Assembly (NCBI GenBank): GCA_025054695.1
Contig: JANWZI010000025.1
Span: 1-41,417, forward strand
Origin: Myxococcota bacterium
GTDB lineage: Bacteria > Myxococcota_A > Polyangia > Polyangiales > JANWZI01
Reading direction: 5' to 3'
Length of the DNA: 41,417 nucleotides
Shown here: positions 25,313 through 34,175 of the stretch, in pieces
Numbering within the stretch: position 1 is the first letter of the stretch
How the letters are laid out: each line of letters begins with the position of its first letter
Translations under genes and position numbers: made by a program
Notes under the pieces: model-generated
What the model was told of the DNA's origin: nothing
Database searches by the model: none
The model's input: the letters and a program-made list of their open reading frames with translations, nothing else

Positions 25313-28228
25313 TCAATACGCCCAGAACGCCCGTACGTCGTGCACGATGGGCCGGACGCCGTCCCGGCTCGTGGTGAGACGGAACTGGACGCGAAGGTAC
25401 CGATTGCCCGCGAGGAACGGACAGACGGACAGATCGGCAGGCGAGGTGCGGAAGGGCCCGCACGGCATCGCGCCCGTCAGCGCCGCGCGCGTCGGGGCGG
25501 CGAACACGGTCACCTCGACCCCCGTCTCGGGCGGCGCGGTGGCCGTCCATTCGACGCGCGACCAGACCGGCCGCTCGTAGCCCGCGTCGAAGTCCTGCAT
25601 CCAGAACCCTTCGCGGGAGGTCACCGTTCGCAGCAGGTGACCGGTCATGTCGGAGTACGAGTAGTTCTCTTGGCCGACGTCGACCGGATAGGTCGCGACG
25701 TGGCGGCACGCCGTATCGAAGACGTTGACGTATCCGCCGTAGCGCGAGGGGACCCAGATCCGCCCGCGCCGGTCGACTGCGACGCCGTGTGGGTTGCTCC
25801 CGCTACCGGCCGGAATCGGGGCGCGACAACGCTCCCGGCCGTCCGGCTCGATGCCGACGACGTGATGGGCACCATACATCGAGCCCCAAATCGAGCCCTC
25901 CGGATGCACCGTGACCGCAGTCACTCCGGTGACCGCGGTGTCCAGACGGGTGAAGTCCGGCCTAAACGCATGCACCGGCCCGCTGTGGCCCCATCCGCCG
26001 TGCCACATCCACCCCGTCGCGGCCGGCGCGATGCCGTAGAACCACGGATTCGGGATCAGGCGCCGGTCGCCGACCGGGTCGCGGACCGAGGCACGCACCG
26101 TATTCGGCGACGACGCCGTCCAGACGTAGCCAGCGCCATCCACCGCGAGCCCGTAGATGTTCACGCCCAGGTGCCAGCTTCCGAGAATACGGCAGCGCGG
26201 GGGACTGACCGTGCGGTCGACCTCGGTGCCCGAGATTTTGTACAGCGTCTGCCCGTTCCACGTTCCGGCCCAGACGTTGCCGTCGGCGTCGATGGCGACC
26301 CCGCGTGCGATTCCCGGAACGTCGGCGCGACAGACGAGATTGCCATCGAGGTCGAGGTGCACGACGTTGCTCTGCGCGACGTCCGCCGGATTGCCGAATC
26401 CGCGGTTGCCGACCCACACACTCCCGTCGAATGCGACCGCCGTACGCGACGGCCACGTTCCGTGCGAGGGTCGCTGCCAGCGCTTGACGCCCGTGTCCGT
26501 GTCGATTTGCGCGACCTCGTTGCGCCCCGTCACCGCGATGTAGATAAACGGTGACTCGAACGTACCCTGACCGAGCGTGATGTCGCCCGGATGGTCGGGA
26601 TGCTCGACGACGCCGTCGCAGCGTCGGTAGGGATCCGCCATGCAGTCGGCGGGCCGCTCCCACGGCTCCTCGAAACAGGGCTCCGGCGGGCAGCGGCCAC
26701 ACGCGTTGACGACGCCGTCGTCGACCATCCCGTCGCAGTCGTCGTCGCGTCCATTGCATGTCTCGACGGGCTCCGGCTCGCACCGACCGCAACGATTGGC
26801 GACCCCCTCGTCGACGCGACCGTCGCAGTCGTTGTCCTCGCCGTCGCAAACTTCCGTCCCGGAGCACCAGCCGCACGGATTGCTCCCCACGGCCCACCGC
26901 TCGTCGACCTCACCGTCGCAGTCGTCGTCCTCGCCGTTGCAGACCTCTGGCAATGGCCCCACGGCGCCCGTGCACTCCGTCCAGCGGCCGAACTCGAGCC
27001 CCTCGCACCGATACGTGCCCGCCCTGCAACGCCCGACCCCGGCCGTGCCGGGCGGCCCGGTGTAGCACGTCCCCTCCGAGCCACTCGGGCAGCCGCAACC
27101 ATCGTCGACCTCGCCGTTGCAGTCGTCGTCGAGGCCGTTGTCGCACGTCTCCGCCGCGGCCGGTGCCCCGCAACCTCCGCAGCCGTTCGTCACGCCCTCG
27201 TCGACCGATCCATTGCAGTCGTCGTCGCGGCCATTGCAAACCTCGCGTGCCCCGGGACGCACCGCGGCGCTCCCGTCGTCGCAATCATCCGGCCACGACG
27301 CGCCGTCCCCGTCCATGTCGCGGCATCCTTCGTCGACGAGCCCGTCGCAGTCGTCGTCCTCGCCGTTCGCGCGGCCCCCCTCGCACTCGACACCGGGCAG
27401 CACCTGCCCCACGCACTCGCCCCAGCGCGGCCCGCCCTCGCCCGACGGCAAACAGTCGCGCAACCCGCCCCGACAGCGTCCCACTCCCCCCGTTCCGTAT
27501 GGACCCTCGTAACAAGGCTGCGCGCGCGGCGGTTCGCACGTGCACGGCTCCCCCGGCATGCAAAGACAGCGATAGTCGCAGTTGCAATCCTCGTCGGTAC
27601 GACCGTCGCAGTCGTCGTCGCGCTCGTTGCCGCACATCTCCTCGGGCTCCGGCGCCCCGCACACGCCGCACGCGTTGCGCACCCCCTCGTCCACGGTCCC
27701 ATCGCAATCGTCGTCCTCGCCGTTGCAGACCTCGTCGGTCGGTGTCCGCTCCCCGAGGCACTCTCCGGCTCGGCCGACCTCCTGGCAGACGGCGATGCCT
27801 CGACGACACAGCCCCACCCCGGCCGTCGCTGCGGGGCCCGAATAACACACGACGCGTTCGCCGCGACGGCACACGCATTCGGGCTCGTCGGCCGCGCCGT
27901 CGCAGTCGTCGTCGAGCGTGTTACCGCAGACCTCCGGCGCACCCGGATGAACGGACGAGGCGCGATCGTCACAGTCGGTTCCCTCGACGCAACGCTCCGA
28001 GGCGCGGAAGTGGCCGTCCCCGTCGCCGTCGACGCAGTCCGGGCCGACCGGATTCCCCGTGTCGCCCCCCGCATCCCGGACGCCAGGCATGCGGCAGGTG
28101 CCGTCCACGCACACGAGCGGCGGTTCGCAGTCCGCGCTCGACCGGCAAACGGGTCGGGAGGTCTTGCCGCCGCTACAATCGCAAGCGGCCAGGAGCACGA
28201 TCGGAACTACGGCGTACCACGGCTTCAT
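25313..28228 (-). CDS. MopE-type DDDCDG-repeat lipoprotein with C-terminal beta-propeller
   Basis: This is a 971-residue surface lipoprotein. The ATG at 28228 has GGAGG six bases upstream; the signal sequence ends in VLLAAC. Residues ~25-525 contain nine copies of a putative metal-binding motif of the form CNGxDDDCDGxxDEG (variants DDDCNG and DNDCDG), plus DxDGDG and DCDD elements. Three intercalated modules read CYxGPxGTxGVGxCRxG. The acidic motif is typical of the MopE-type (PF11617-like) metal-binding family and suggests Ca(2+) or other cation binding. Residues ~540-870 form an NHL/Vgb-like propeller with repeats such as VAIDADGNVWAGTWNG, LAVDGAGYVWTASS and VAVDRRGRIWVPSRYGG. The last ~100 residues look like a separate beta domain (VEVTVFAAPTRAALTG...YLRVQFRLTTS). 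Function unknown; adhesion or cell-surface sensing are possibilities only. Confidence 0.9.
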   Translation of the reverse strand: MKPWYAVVPIVLLAACDCSGGKTSRPVCRSSADCEPPLVCVDGTCRMPGVRDAGGDTGNPVGPDCVDGDGDGHFRASERCVEGTDCDDRASSVHPGAPEVCGNTLDDDCDGAADEPECVCRRGERVVCYSGPAATAGVGLCRRGIAVCQEVGRAGECLGERTPTDEVCNGEDDDCDGTVDEGVRNACGVCGAPEPEEMCGNERDDDCDGRTDEDCNCDYRCLCMPGEPCTCEPPRAQPCYEGPYGTGGVGRCRGGLRDCLPSGEGGPRWGECVGQVLPGVECEGGRANGEDDDCDGLVDEGCRDMDGDGASWPDDCDDGSAAVRPGAREVCNGRDDDCNGSVDEGVTNGCGGCGAPAAAETCDNGLDDDCNGEVDDGCGCPSGSEGTCYTGPPGTAGVGRCRAGTYRCEGLEFGRWTECTGAVGPLPEVCNGEDDDCDGEVDERWAVGSNPCGWCSGTEVCDGEDNDCDGRVDEGVANRCGRCEPEPVETCNGRDDDCDGMVDDGVVNACGRCPPEPCFEEPWERPADCMADPYRRCDGVVEHPDHPGDITLGQGTFESPFIYIAVTGRNEVAQIDTDTGVKRWQRPSHGTWPSRTAVAFDGSVWVGNRGFGNPADVAQSNVVHLDLDGNLVCRADVPGIARGVAIDADGNVWAGTWNGQTLYKISGTEVDRTVSPPRCRILGSWHLGVNIYGLAVDGAGYVWTASSPNTVRASVRDPVGDRRLIPNPWFYGIAPAATGWMWHGGWGHSGPVHAFRPDFTRLDTAVTGVTAVTVHPEGSIWGSMYGAHHVVGIEPDGRERCRAPIPAGSGSNPHGVAVDRRGRIWVPSRYGGYVNVFDTACRHVATYPVDVGQENYSYSDMTGHLLRTVTSREGFWMQDFDAGYERPVWSRVEWTATAPPETGVEVTVFAAPTRAALTGAMPCGPFRTSPADLSVCPFLAGNRYLRVQFRLTTSRDGVRPIVHDVRAFWAY

Positions 28229-28310
28229 GGGCTGCCTCCGGTCGAGATCAACTGAAGCCACAATCAGCCTACCGCGCCGACGCTTCGCGAGAAAGGCCCC
28301 TCCCTGCCCC

Positions 28311-28496
28311 GTCGCGGTGGTCGCTACCAACACAGGAGCCGTCGCGTGGCGCACGAGGTCGAAGCTACGGCGAGGAACCCCGAGCCCGTGTCCGAGTCTA
28401 AAACCGAGTCCAAGTCCGAATCCGAGGCTGAGCCCGAGACCGACGTCGACTCCGGGTCCGAGGCCGAGACCGCGGTGTACAGCGAATCCGAGCTTC
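28311..28496. repeat. CCGAGN hexamer element (reverse orientation) in a divergent spacer
   Basis: The 356-base gap between the divergent MopE-type gene and coaE holds GTCGCGGTGGTCGCTACC at about 28311, resembling the left arm of the 15095 element. A CCGAGN array follows from about 28380 to 28496, with AAAACC, AAGTCC and GAGGCT variants. The right arm is absent or unrecognisable. The promoter of the minus-strand lipoprotein gene should be in 28229-28310; no clear boxes were found. Confidence 0.75.
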
Positions 28497-28584
28497 AGCA
28501 GAACCGGACTTGGAGTCGGCCCGCCCAACGCCCCGGGGCGGTGCCCCCTACCCCGCGGAACGCGCGCACGATACAAGCCCGCGC

Positions 28585-29199
28585 GTGACGGCACCCGTGG
28601 TCGGGCTGACCGGTGGCATCGCCGCGGGCAAGAGCACCGTGGCCGCGATGTTCCGGGCACTGGGCGTCCCGGTGCTCGACGCCGACGAAGTCGCACGCGA
28701 GCTCGTCGAGCCAGGAACAGAGGGTCTCGCCGAGGTCGTGCGCGCGTTTGGTCCCGACGTGCTCGATGCCGAAGGTCGCCTCGACCGCAAGGCGCTTGCG
28801 ACGCGCGTGTTCTCGGACGAAGGGGCACGCCGCACGCTCGAGTCCATTCTGCACCCCCGCATCGCCCGACGAAGCGCCGAGCGACTCGCCGAGTTGACGG
28901 CCCTGCCGGTACCCTACGTGCTCTACGATGCGGCCCTGCTCGTCGAGCGCGGCCTGCACCGCTCGCTACCGGCGACCGTCGTGGTCGAAGCCGACGAGAC
29001 CACCCGCCTCGAGCGCCTGATGCGCCGCGACGGCCTGGACGAACTGGCGGCGCGCCGCCGTATGCGCGCGCAAATCGATGAGGAAACGCGACGGGCAGCG
29101 GCGACCCACGTCATCCGGAACGACGGACCGCTCGAGCGGACCGCCGAGCAAGTGCGCGCCGTCCACGCGGACCTGCTCTGGCGCCTGGGGAGGCAGTGA
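28585..29199 (+). CDS. coaE: Dephospho-CoA kinase
   Basis: This is the last enzyme of coenzyme A synthesis: it phosphorylates the 3'-hydroxyl of dephospho-CoA with ATP. It has 204 residues, normal for the family. The P-loop GLTGGIAAGKST (K16) is at the N-terminus, followed by the substrate-binding VLDADEVARELVEPG, HPRIARRS, VLYDAALLVERGLHRS (family: P-x-x-x-LLFE-like), VVVEADETTRLERLMRRDGL and the adenine-region VIRNDGPLERT. GTG 28585 is chosen because it gives the standard leader of a few residues before the P-loop; the longer in-frame ATG at 28510 lies in the repeat-bearing spacer. The downstream SDR gene begins five bases after the stop. It is out of context from other coa genes. Confidence 0.95.
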   Translation: MTAPVVGLTGGIAAGKSTVAAMFRALGVPVLDADEVARELVEPGTEGLAEVVRAFGPDVLDAEGRLDRKALATRVFSDEGARRTLESILHPRIARRSAERLAELTALPVPYVLYDAALLVERGLHRSLPATVVVEADETTRLERLMRRDGLDELAARRRMRAQIDEETRRAAATHVIRNDGPLERTAEQVRAVHADLLWRLGRQ

Positions 29200-29203
29200 A
29201 ACG

Positions 29204-30337
29204 ATGAGTGGCCCGCAACGCTCCGTCCTCGTCACCGGCTTTCCGACGGTGCTCGTGGCGACACGCCTGGTGCGTCGGCTCGCCGAGGACGAGTCGCTGC
29301 GGATTCGCTGCCTCGTTCCGCGACCCTTCCTCGAGCGGGCCGCGCACGCGCTCCGCGCGATCGACGCCGGCGCGCGCGATCGGGTCGACGTCGTCGAGGG
29401 GGACGTCGCCTCGCTCGACTTCGGCATGGCGGGCCGGAGCTACATCGCCCTGGCCTCGGAGCTGTCGGCCGTGCACCACGCCGCCGCGGTCAGCCATTTC
29501 GGAGCTTCGCCGGAGCTCGCCGAACGCGTCAACGTCGGCGGCGCGCGCGAAATCGCCGAACTGGCCGAGGTGGCCCCGCGACTCGAGCGCATCGTCGCGT
29601 GGTCCACCGCCTGGGTCTCCGGTCGCCGCCGCGGTTACGTCCTCGAAACGGACCTTGACGACTCGGCCGGATTCCACGGCATCGTCGAAGAAACGCGTTT
29701 CCGGGCCGAGCGCCTCTTGCGGCGCCTCGCTTCGCGCCACCCCGTCATCGTGTTGCGACCAACCACGATCGTCGGCGACTCGGTCACGGGCGAGATCGAC
29801 CGGCTGACGGGTCCCTATCTGCTCGTGCGCCTCTTGCTGTCGGGCCCGCGCGACCTGCGTCTACCGCTCCCCTTGCGCGCGGAGGCGCCTCTCAACCTCG
29901 TTCCCATCGACTACGTCGTCGAGGCCGGCCTGGCGATCGCGGCGGATGATCGAGCCATCGGACGCACCTTCCACATCGTCGACCCCGACCCGTTGCCGGC
30001 ACGGCGCGTTTTCGAGCTGCTGGCGCGCGCCACCGGTCGTCCCCTTCCGCGCGGATGGCTGCCGACGGGGCTGGCGGCGGCCCTGCTCCGCGTACCCGGG
30101 CTCGAGCGCCTCGCGGCCGATCCGCGCGCGTTCCTCGAGCAATTGTCCACCGAGGTCGTGCACGACGATCGCGGTGCGCGGGAACTGCTCGCAGGCCGGG
30201 GCATTCGTTGCCCGCGCTTCGAAACATACGTCGACCGGCTCGTCGAGCACGTCCGGCGCACCGTCTCTGCGCCGACCGCGACACCGGATCCCGACGCGGC
30301 GCAGCCCGACCCCCTCGATCAGGACGTTCCCCACTGA
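29204..30337 (+). CDS. Extended SDR / NAD-epimerase-like protein with degenerate catalytic motifs
   Basis: This 377-residue protein has the fold pattern of extended short-chain dehydrogenases of the thioester-reductase/male-sterility type: Rossmann start SVLVTGFPTVLVATRLVRRL, VVEGDVASLDFG, VHHAAAVSHFG, NVGGAREIAELA, WSTAWVSGRRRGY, VLRPTTIVGDS and NLVPIDYVVEA. By eye two key motifs are altered. The TGxxGxxA loop reads TGFPTVLVA, with Thr15 where the second Gly is expected. The Y-x3-K pair expected in a YEETK-like string reads VEETR (V161, R165). It therefore may bind nucleotide poorly and lack the usual catalysis. The ATG at 29204 is preceded by GGGAGG, five bases after coaE's stop, so it is co-transcribed with coaE. 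The tail after ~355 is Pro/Asp-rich. Activity unknown. Confidence 0.82.
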   Translation: MSGPQRSVLVTGFPTVLVATRLVRRLAEDESLRIRCLVPRPFLERAAHALRAIDAGARDRVDVVEGDVASLDFGMAGRSYIALASELSAVHHAAAVSHFGASPELAERVNVGGAREIAELAEVAPRLERIVAWSTAWVSGRRRGYVLETDLDDSAGFHGIVEETRFRAERLLRRLASRHPVIVLRPTTIVGDSVTGEIDRLTGPYLLVRLLLSGPRDLRLPLPLRAEAPLNLVPIDYVVEAGLAIAADDRAIGRTFHIVDPDPLPARRVFELLARATGRPLPRGWLPTGLAAALLRVPGLERLAADPRAFLEQLSTEVVHDDRGARELLAGRGIRCPRFETYVDRLVEHVRRTVSAPTATPDPDAAQPDPLDQDVPH

Positions 30338-30394
30338 CAGCGCCGATCGCGCTGGCTGAAAACACCGCGACGAGGCTCGACACGGAGCCGCAGT

Positions 30395-30545
<151 letters not shown>

Positions 30546-30680
30546 TTCCGGGTCCGAAGCCGACGCCGAGTCGAAGCCGTGGCACCGACCGCGACAGGTG
30601 CCGTCACCTCGCCACGGCGGAACCGCACCGCGTGGTCCGCGGAACCCCACGCCTCGCGGGCGGGCTACACTGCGACACGA

Positions 30681-32951
30681 ATGGACTTGCGCACGCAGAC
30701 GTCGCTGCTCGCGTCGGTGCTCGCGATGGGCATCGCCGTCTCGGTGCTCGTCCGCGAGCGGCGACGACGTCTGCACTGGTCCTTCGCGTTCTTTGGGGCC
30801 ACCGTCGCGCTGTGGTACTCGACCACGTTCCTCGGACGCCTCGAGGGCGGGCCGGTCTGGGAGCGCGTCAACCTCGTCTGGGCGGTGCTCGTCCCTGTCG
30901 CGGCGATGCGCTTCTTCCGCGCCCTGCTCGCCGCCGACGACACCAGGGTTCGCCAGCTCGATGCCGTGGCCCTCGCGGCGGGCGCGGCCCTCGTCGCCGT
31001 CGCCCTGACGCCCTTGTACGTCGAGACCGCGTTCAAGGCCGCGATCTTCACGTTCGTGGTCGCGGTGCTGCTCGCCTCGCTCGCGCTGCTGTGGCGCCGC
31101 GGTCGCCGCTCGACGTCGCGATTCGAAGGCGCACGCCTGCGTTACCTCGCGCTCGTCGGCGCGGCGGCGACCACCTTCACGCTCGCCGACTACCTTCCGT
31201 ACGTCGGCGTCGATATCCCGCCCGTCGGCACGGTCCTGACGCTGGTGTTCCTGTACGCGCTGGCACAGGCCGTGGCCCGCGACCGCCTGCTCGACTTGTA
31301 CGAGATCGCCGGCCGGCTCGGCGTGCTCACCATTTTGGCCTTCACGCTCGCGGCCGTGTTCTGGTTGCTCGTGGCGCTGACCGGAGGTCGCTTCTTCCTC
31401 CATTCGGTCGTCGCCGCACTGGTGGTCCTGCTCGTCTTCGACCCCGTGCGCGGCTGGGTCGAGCAGCGCATCGCCCAGCTATTCTTCCGCGAGCGACACG
31501 GGCTCGAGCAAGCGCTCGGCGAGACGCGCCGGCAGCTCGGACGCTCGCTCGAAGTGCCCGACGTCGTCGCGGCGGTGCTCGCGGGCCTGGAGCGCTCGCG
31601 GCGGGTCACGCATGCGGCCGTCTACCTCGTGGACGACGACGGTCTCGCGTACCGCCTCGCGGGTCACGTCGGTCCCGAGCCGCCCCCGCGCATCGAGCGG
31701 ACGGCGTTTCGTCCACTGCTCGACCGTCTCGAGCGCGATCAGGTTCTCGTCCTTGAAACGCTCGAGCGCGAGGCCGCAGAACGGCTCGACGCCGGGGATC
31801 GGCGCGAGGCGCGCGCGGCGACGGACGTCGCCGCGATGCTCGACGCGCTGGGAGCGTCGGTCGCCGCGCCGATCCGCGGCGACGAGGGAACGACGTACGG
31901 CCTGCTCGTGGTTCGTGACGAGCGACTGCGCGATGCGTTCTCCCCCGAGGAGGTCGACCTGCTGCGCGCGCTCGGCGCGCAGGCCGCGCTGGCGATCGAG
32001 AACAGTCGCGTCTATCAACGCTTCAAGGAACGCGATCGACTCGCGGCGCTCGGCGAGATGGCCGCGGGGCTCGCCCACGAGATCCGCAATCCGCTCGGAG
32101 CCATCAAGGGCAGCGCGCAGGTGCTCGCCGAGACCGAGGCGGGCGAGGAGGCGCGCGAGTTCCTCGGCATCATCGTCGAGGAGGTCGACCGGCTCGACCG
32201 CGTGGTGCGCTCGTTCCTCGACTACGCGCGGCCGGCGCGCGGCAATCCGCAGCCGACCGACGTCGGTACGGTGGTCCAGAGGACCGTGTCGTTGCTGGCC
32301 GCCGAGTGCGAGCGAGCGGGCATCGAGGTGCGCATCGACCTCGCCGAACAGCTGCCGCCCGTACGCGTCGACGCGGACCGACTGCACCAGGTGCTCATCA
32401 ACCTCGTGCAGAACGCGGTCCAGGCGATGGAAGGACGTGGGGGCGAGCTGCGCCTGAGCACGTCCGCACACCCGCCGTCCACGCCGGGCGAGAGCGGCCG
32501 CGTCGAGGTGCGCGTCGCCGACACCGGCCCGGGCATTCCGCGCGAAGTCCTCGGCCGTCTGTTCGTGCCGTTCGTGACCACCAAGGAGCGGGGCACCGGC
32601 CTCGGCCTCGCGGTCAGTCAGCGCATTGTCGCCGCAGCAGGAGGGCGAATCGAGGTGCGCTCGTCGCCCGGCAACGGCGCCACGTTCATCGTCCATCTCC
32701 CGGTCGCCGACGACCGAGACGCCACCTCGACGGCGGGTGCGTCGCCATCCAACGCACGCGCCGCACGGTTCGGGGCGGGTGGCGAGGGGGGAGCGCAAGA
32801 CCCCTCGGGGCGTTGTACGAGACCTGTGGACGGGCACGACTCGGCCACCGCGCCGCGGCACGACGCCACGGCGGAAGCAGGTTCGCGACCCGCGCACGCG
32901 ACCGTGACGGACGGCATGGCGGTCGTCGCCCGACCCGACGGCGCTCGCTGA
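30681..32951 (+). CDS. Membrane sensor histidine kinase (7TM-like N-terminus, GAF, HisKA, HATPase)
   Basis: This 756-residue kinase would autophosphorylate and pass phosphate to a response regulator. Residues 1-265 hold about seven to eight hydrophobic segments without a large periplasmic loop, like the 7TM N-terminal sensor regions of histidine kinases. Residues ~285-445 look like a GAF domain (VAAVLAGLERSRRVTHAAVYLV..., YGLLVVRDERL...ALGAQAALAIENSRVYQRF). The HisKA H-box GLAHEIRNPLGAIKG carries H466. The ATPase domain has the N-box LVQNAVQAM, DTGPGIP and GTGLGLAVSQ, as in NtrB/ZraS-type kinases. The last ~80 residues are disordered. The ATG at 30681 is the first before the hydrophobic stretch. 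No regulator is fused or directly adjacent; the nearest receiver is at 34881-35288 on the other strand. Confidence 0.93.
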   Translation: MDLRTQTSLLASVLAMGIAVSVLVRERRRRLHWSFAFFGATVALWYSTTFLGRLEGGPVWERVNLVWAVLVPVAAMRFFRALLAADDTRVRQLDAVALAAGAALVAVALTPLYVETAFKAAIFTFVVAVLLASLALLWRRGRRSTSRFEGARLRYLALVGAAATTFTLADYLPYVGVDIPPVGTVLTLVFLYALAQAVARDRLLDLYEIAGRLGVLTILAFTLAAVFWLLVALTGGRFFLHSVVAALVVLLVFDPVRGWVEQRIAQLFFRERHGLEQALGETRRQLGRSLEVPDVVAAVLAGLERSRRVTHAAVYLVDDDGLAYRLAGHVGPEPPPRIERTAFRPLLDRLERDQVLVLETLEREAAERLDAGDRREARAATDVAAMLDALGASVAAPIRGDEGTTYGLLVVRDERLRDAFSPEEVDLLRALGAQAALAIENSRVYQRFKERDRLAALGEMAAGLAHEIRNPLGAIKGSAQVLAETEAGEEAREFLGIIVEEVDRLDRVVRSFLDYARPARGNPQPTDVGTVVQRTVSLLAAECERAGIEVRIDLAEQLPPVRVDADRLHQVLINLVQNAVQAMEGRGGELRLSTSAHPPSTPGESGRVEVRVADTGPGIPREVLGRLFVPFVTTKERGTGLGLAVSQRIVAAAGGRIEVRSSPGNGATFIVHLPVADDRDATSTAGASPSNARAARFGAGGEGGAQDPSGRCTRPVDGHDSATAPRHDATAEAGSRPAHATVTDGMAVVARPDGAR

Positions 32952-33451
32952 CGGCGAGAGAGGGGCGGCCGCGGTTGCGCCCGAACGGTGTCACCGGTGG
33001 GGTGCCCGTCGACGAACGACGCACGGCACCCTTGGATGCGGCAGGACCGGGAACCTCGTCCCCGGTGCGGAGTCTTCTCCGGAACCACGCGCCCGTCGGC
33101 GGCATCGAACGATGGCTCGACTCCCGTTCCGTCGTACGGCTCCGCGCCGTGATCGGAAAGGAAGGCCGAGGAGGCCGCCGAATGTCGTCGGCGCCTGGCC
33201 CAACCGACGATCGTGGCACGGCTCGACGTCGCGGAGTCGGAACCCGTTGGTTGGCTGGCGTTGGGACGCGCATGCAGCGCAGCCTAGTTACCCGAGAAAA
33301 CCGGGTGATGCGTTCGAAGGCCTCGTCGTTCTCGTGGATCGAGCCCTTTGTTCCGATCCGCCGAATGCCGAGGCGATTCCCTGCGGTCGGATGGCCGCTC
33401 CATGGTCACGGACGCCGAGCCGGAAATCGACGTCGCGCGAAGCGGAAACGG
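32952..33451. other. Intergenic stretch of 500 bases without a supported gene
   Basis: Frames on both strands are open through much of this stretch because of the high GC content, but none shows recognisable domains or consistent third-position bias. A short hairpin (ACCCG-agaaaac-CGGGT, about 33292-33308) is present without a T tract. The frame of the following unknown gene is open back through this region, so that gene could start earlier than annotated. Confidence 0.45.
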
Positions 33452-34000
33452 ATGCCGGAGCGATGCGGCGACGTCCGCCGCGCTTGCGTCGAGCGACTGG
33501 CCGAGCTCTCGGAGTCGCAGCGCGACGAGATCGACGGGGTCAGCCGCGCCTCGCTCGAACGCCCCAGCGCACACGAGCGCAACCCACAGGTGCGTCTGTC
33601 GTGCGAGCTCCGCGTCGAGCAGTGGGATCGAGCCCGGGTCGCGGGATCGGCCCGGCTGCTCGCGGTCTTCGACGACGAGCGGAGCCCCCTTCGTTCGATT
33701 TCTTTTCAGCGCCGCTTGCAGGATGTGGCCGAAGCCCGGCGCGAGGTGCGGCTCGCATGGGACCGCTACCGCGAGGCCTTCGGCTCGCCCCACGAAGTCT
33801 GGGAGCAGCCGGATGCGGACGAGCAGACGCCGCTGGCGCCGTACACGCCGCTGGGCGCCGGCTGGCGCTGGGGTGATTTCGGGATTCGCTTTCGCGCCTT
33901 GCGGCTTTCGGCTACGGCGATTTCCTACGACGAGACGGCCGAGATTCCCTGGCCCGTGCGTCCCGACGCGCGACTCCGACCCTCGAGCGCGACACGGTGA
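33452..34000 (+). CDS. Hypothetical protein, 182 residues
   Basis: I do not recognise this family. From ATG 33452 the frame has steady third-position G/C and a protein-like composition: a charged helical first half (VERLAELSESQRDEID, RRLQDVAEARREVRLAWDRY) and a second half with aromatic residues (PLGAGWRWGDFGIRFRAL, SYDETAEIPWP). No signal peptide or membrane segment is seen, so it is probably cytoplasmic. A frame on the opposite strand (33284-33793) is judged to be a shadow because its composition is less protein-like. The start is uncertain, since the frame is open upstream. The gene stands alone between the kinase and an AgmX-domain gene. Confidence 0.6.
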   Translation: MPERCGDVRRACVERLAELSESQRDEIDGVSRASLERPSAHERNPQVRLSCELRVEQWDRARVAGSARLLAVFDDERSPLRSISFQRRLQDVAEARREVRLAWDRYREAFGSPHEVWEQPDADEQTPLAPYTPLGAGWRWGDFGIRFRALRLSATAISYDETAEIPWPVRPDARLRPSSATR

Positions 34001-34175
34001 CCCGACGCATCAACTTCCGGCCACGAAAAAGGTGTCGGGGCGCGCTGAGGCCGCCGAGTCATTCGTGGGCCGGACGGGATATCCGAACGATGGCGGACCT
34101 CGCAGTTGCTTCAAGTAACGTTGCGATTCGGGGAGGGCCGGGTATCCTGCCCGCCCCGAGCTCGAGGTCCACGAC

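Noticed and set aside
26591-28255. Plus-strand frame of 554 residues rich in Val and Ala
   Set aside because: Exact antisense of the DDDCDG repeats, whose complement reads as repeated VAVVV strings.
29204-30337. Calling the SDR a functional thioester reductase
   Set aside because: The second loop Gly and the Tyr/Lys catalytic pair are not seen, so only the fold is claimed.
33292-33308. Short hairpin considered as an intrinsic terminator for the kinase gene
   Set aside because: The stem is only five pairs, there is no T tract, and it lies 340 bases after the stop codon.
33284-33793. Minus-strand frame of 169 residues opposite the hypothetical gene
   Set aside because: The plus-strand frame has better third-position bias and protein-like aromatic-rich segments; only one of the two is likely real.
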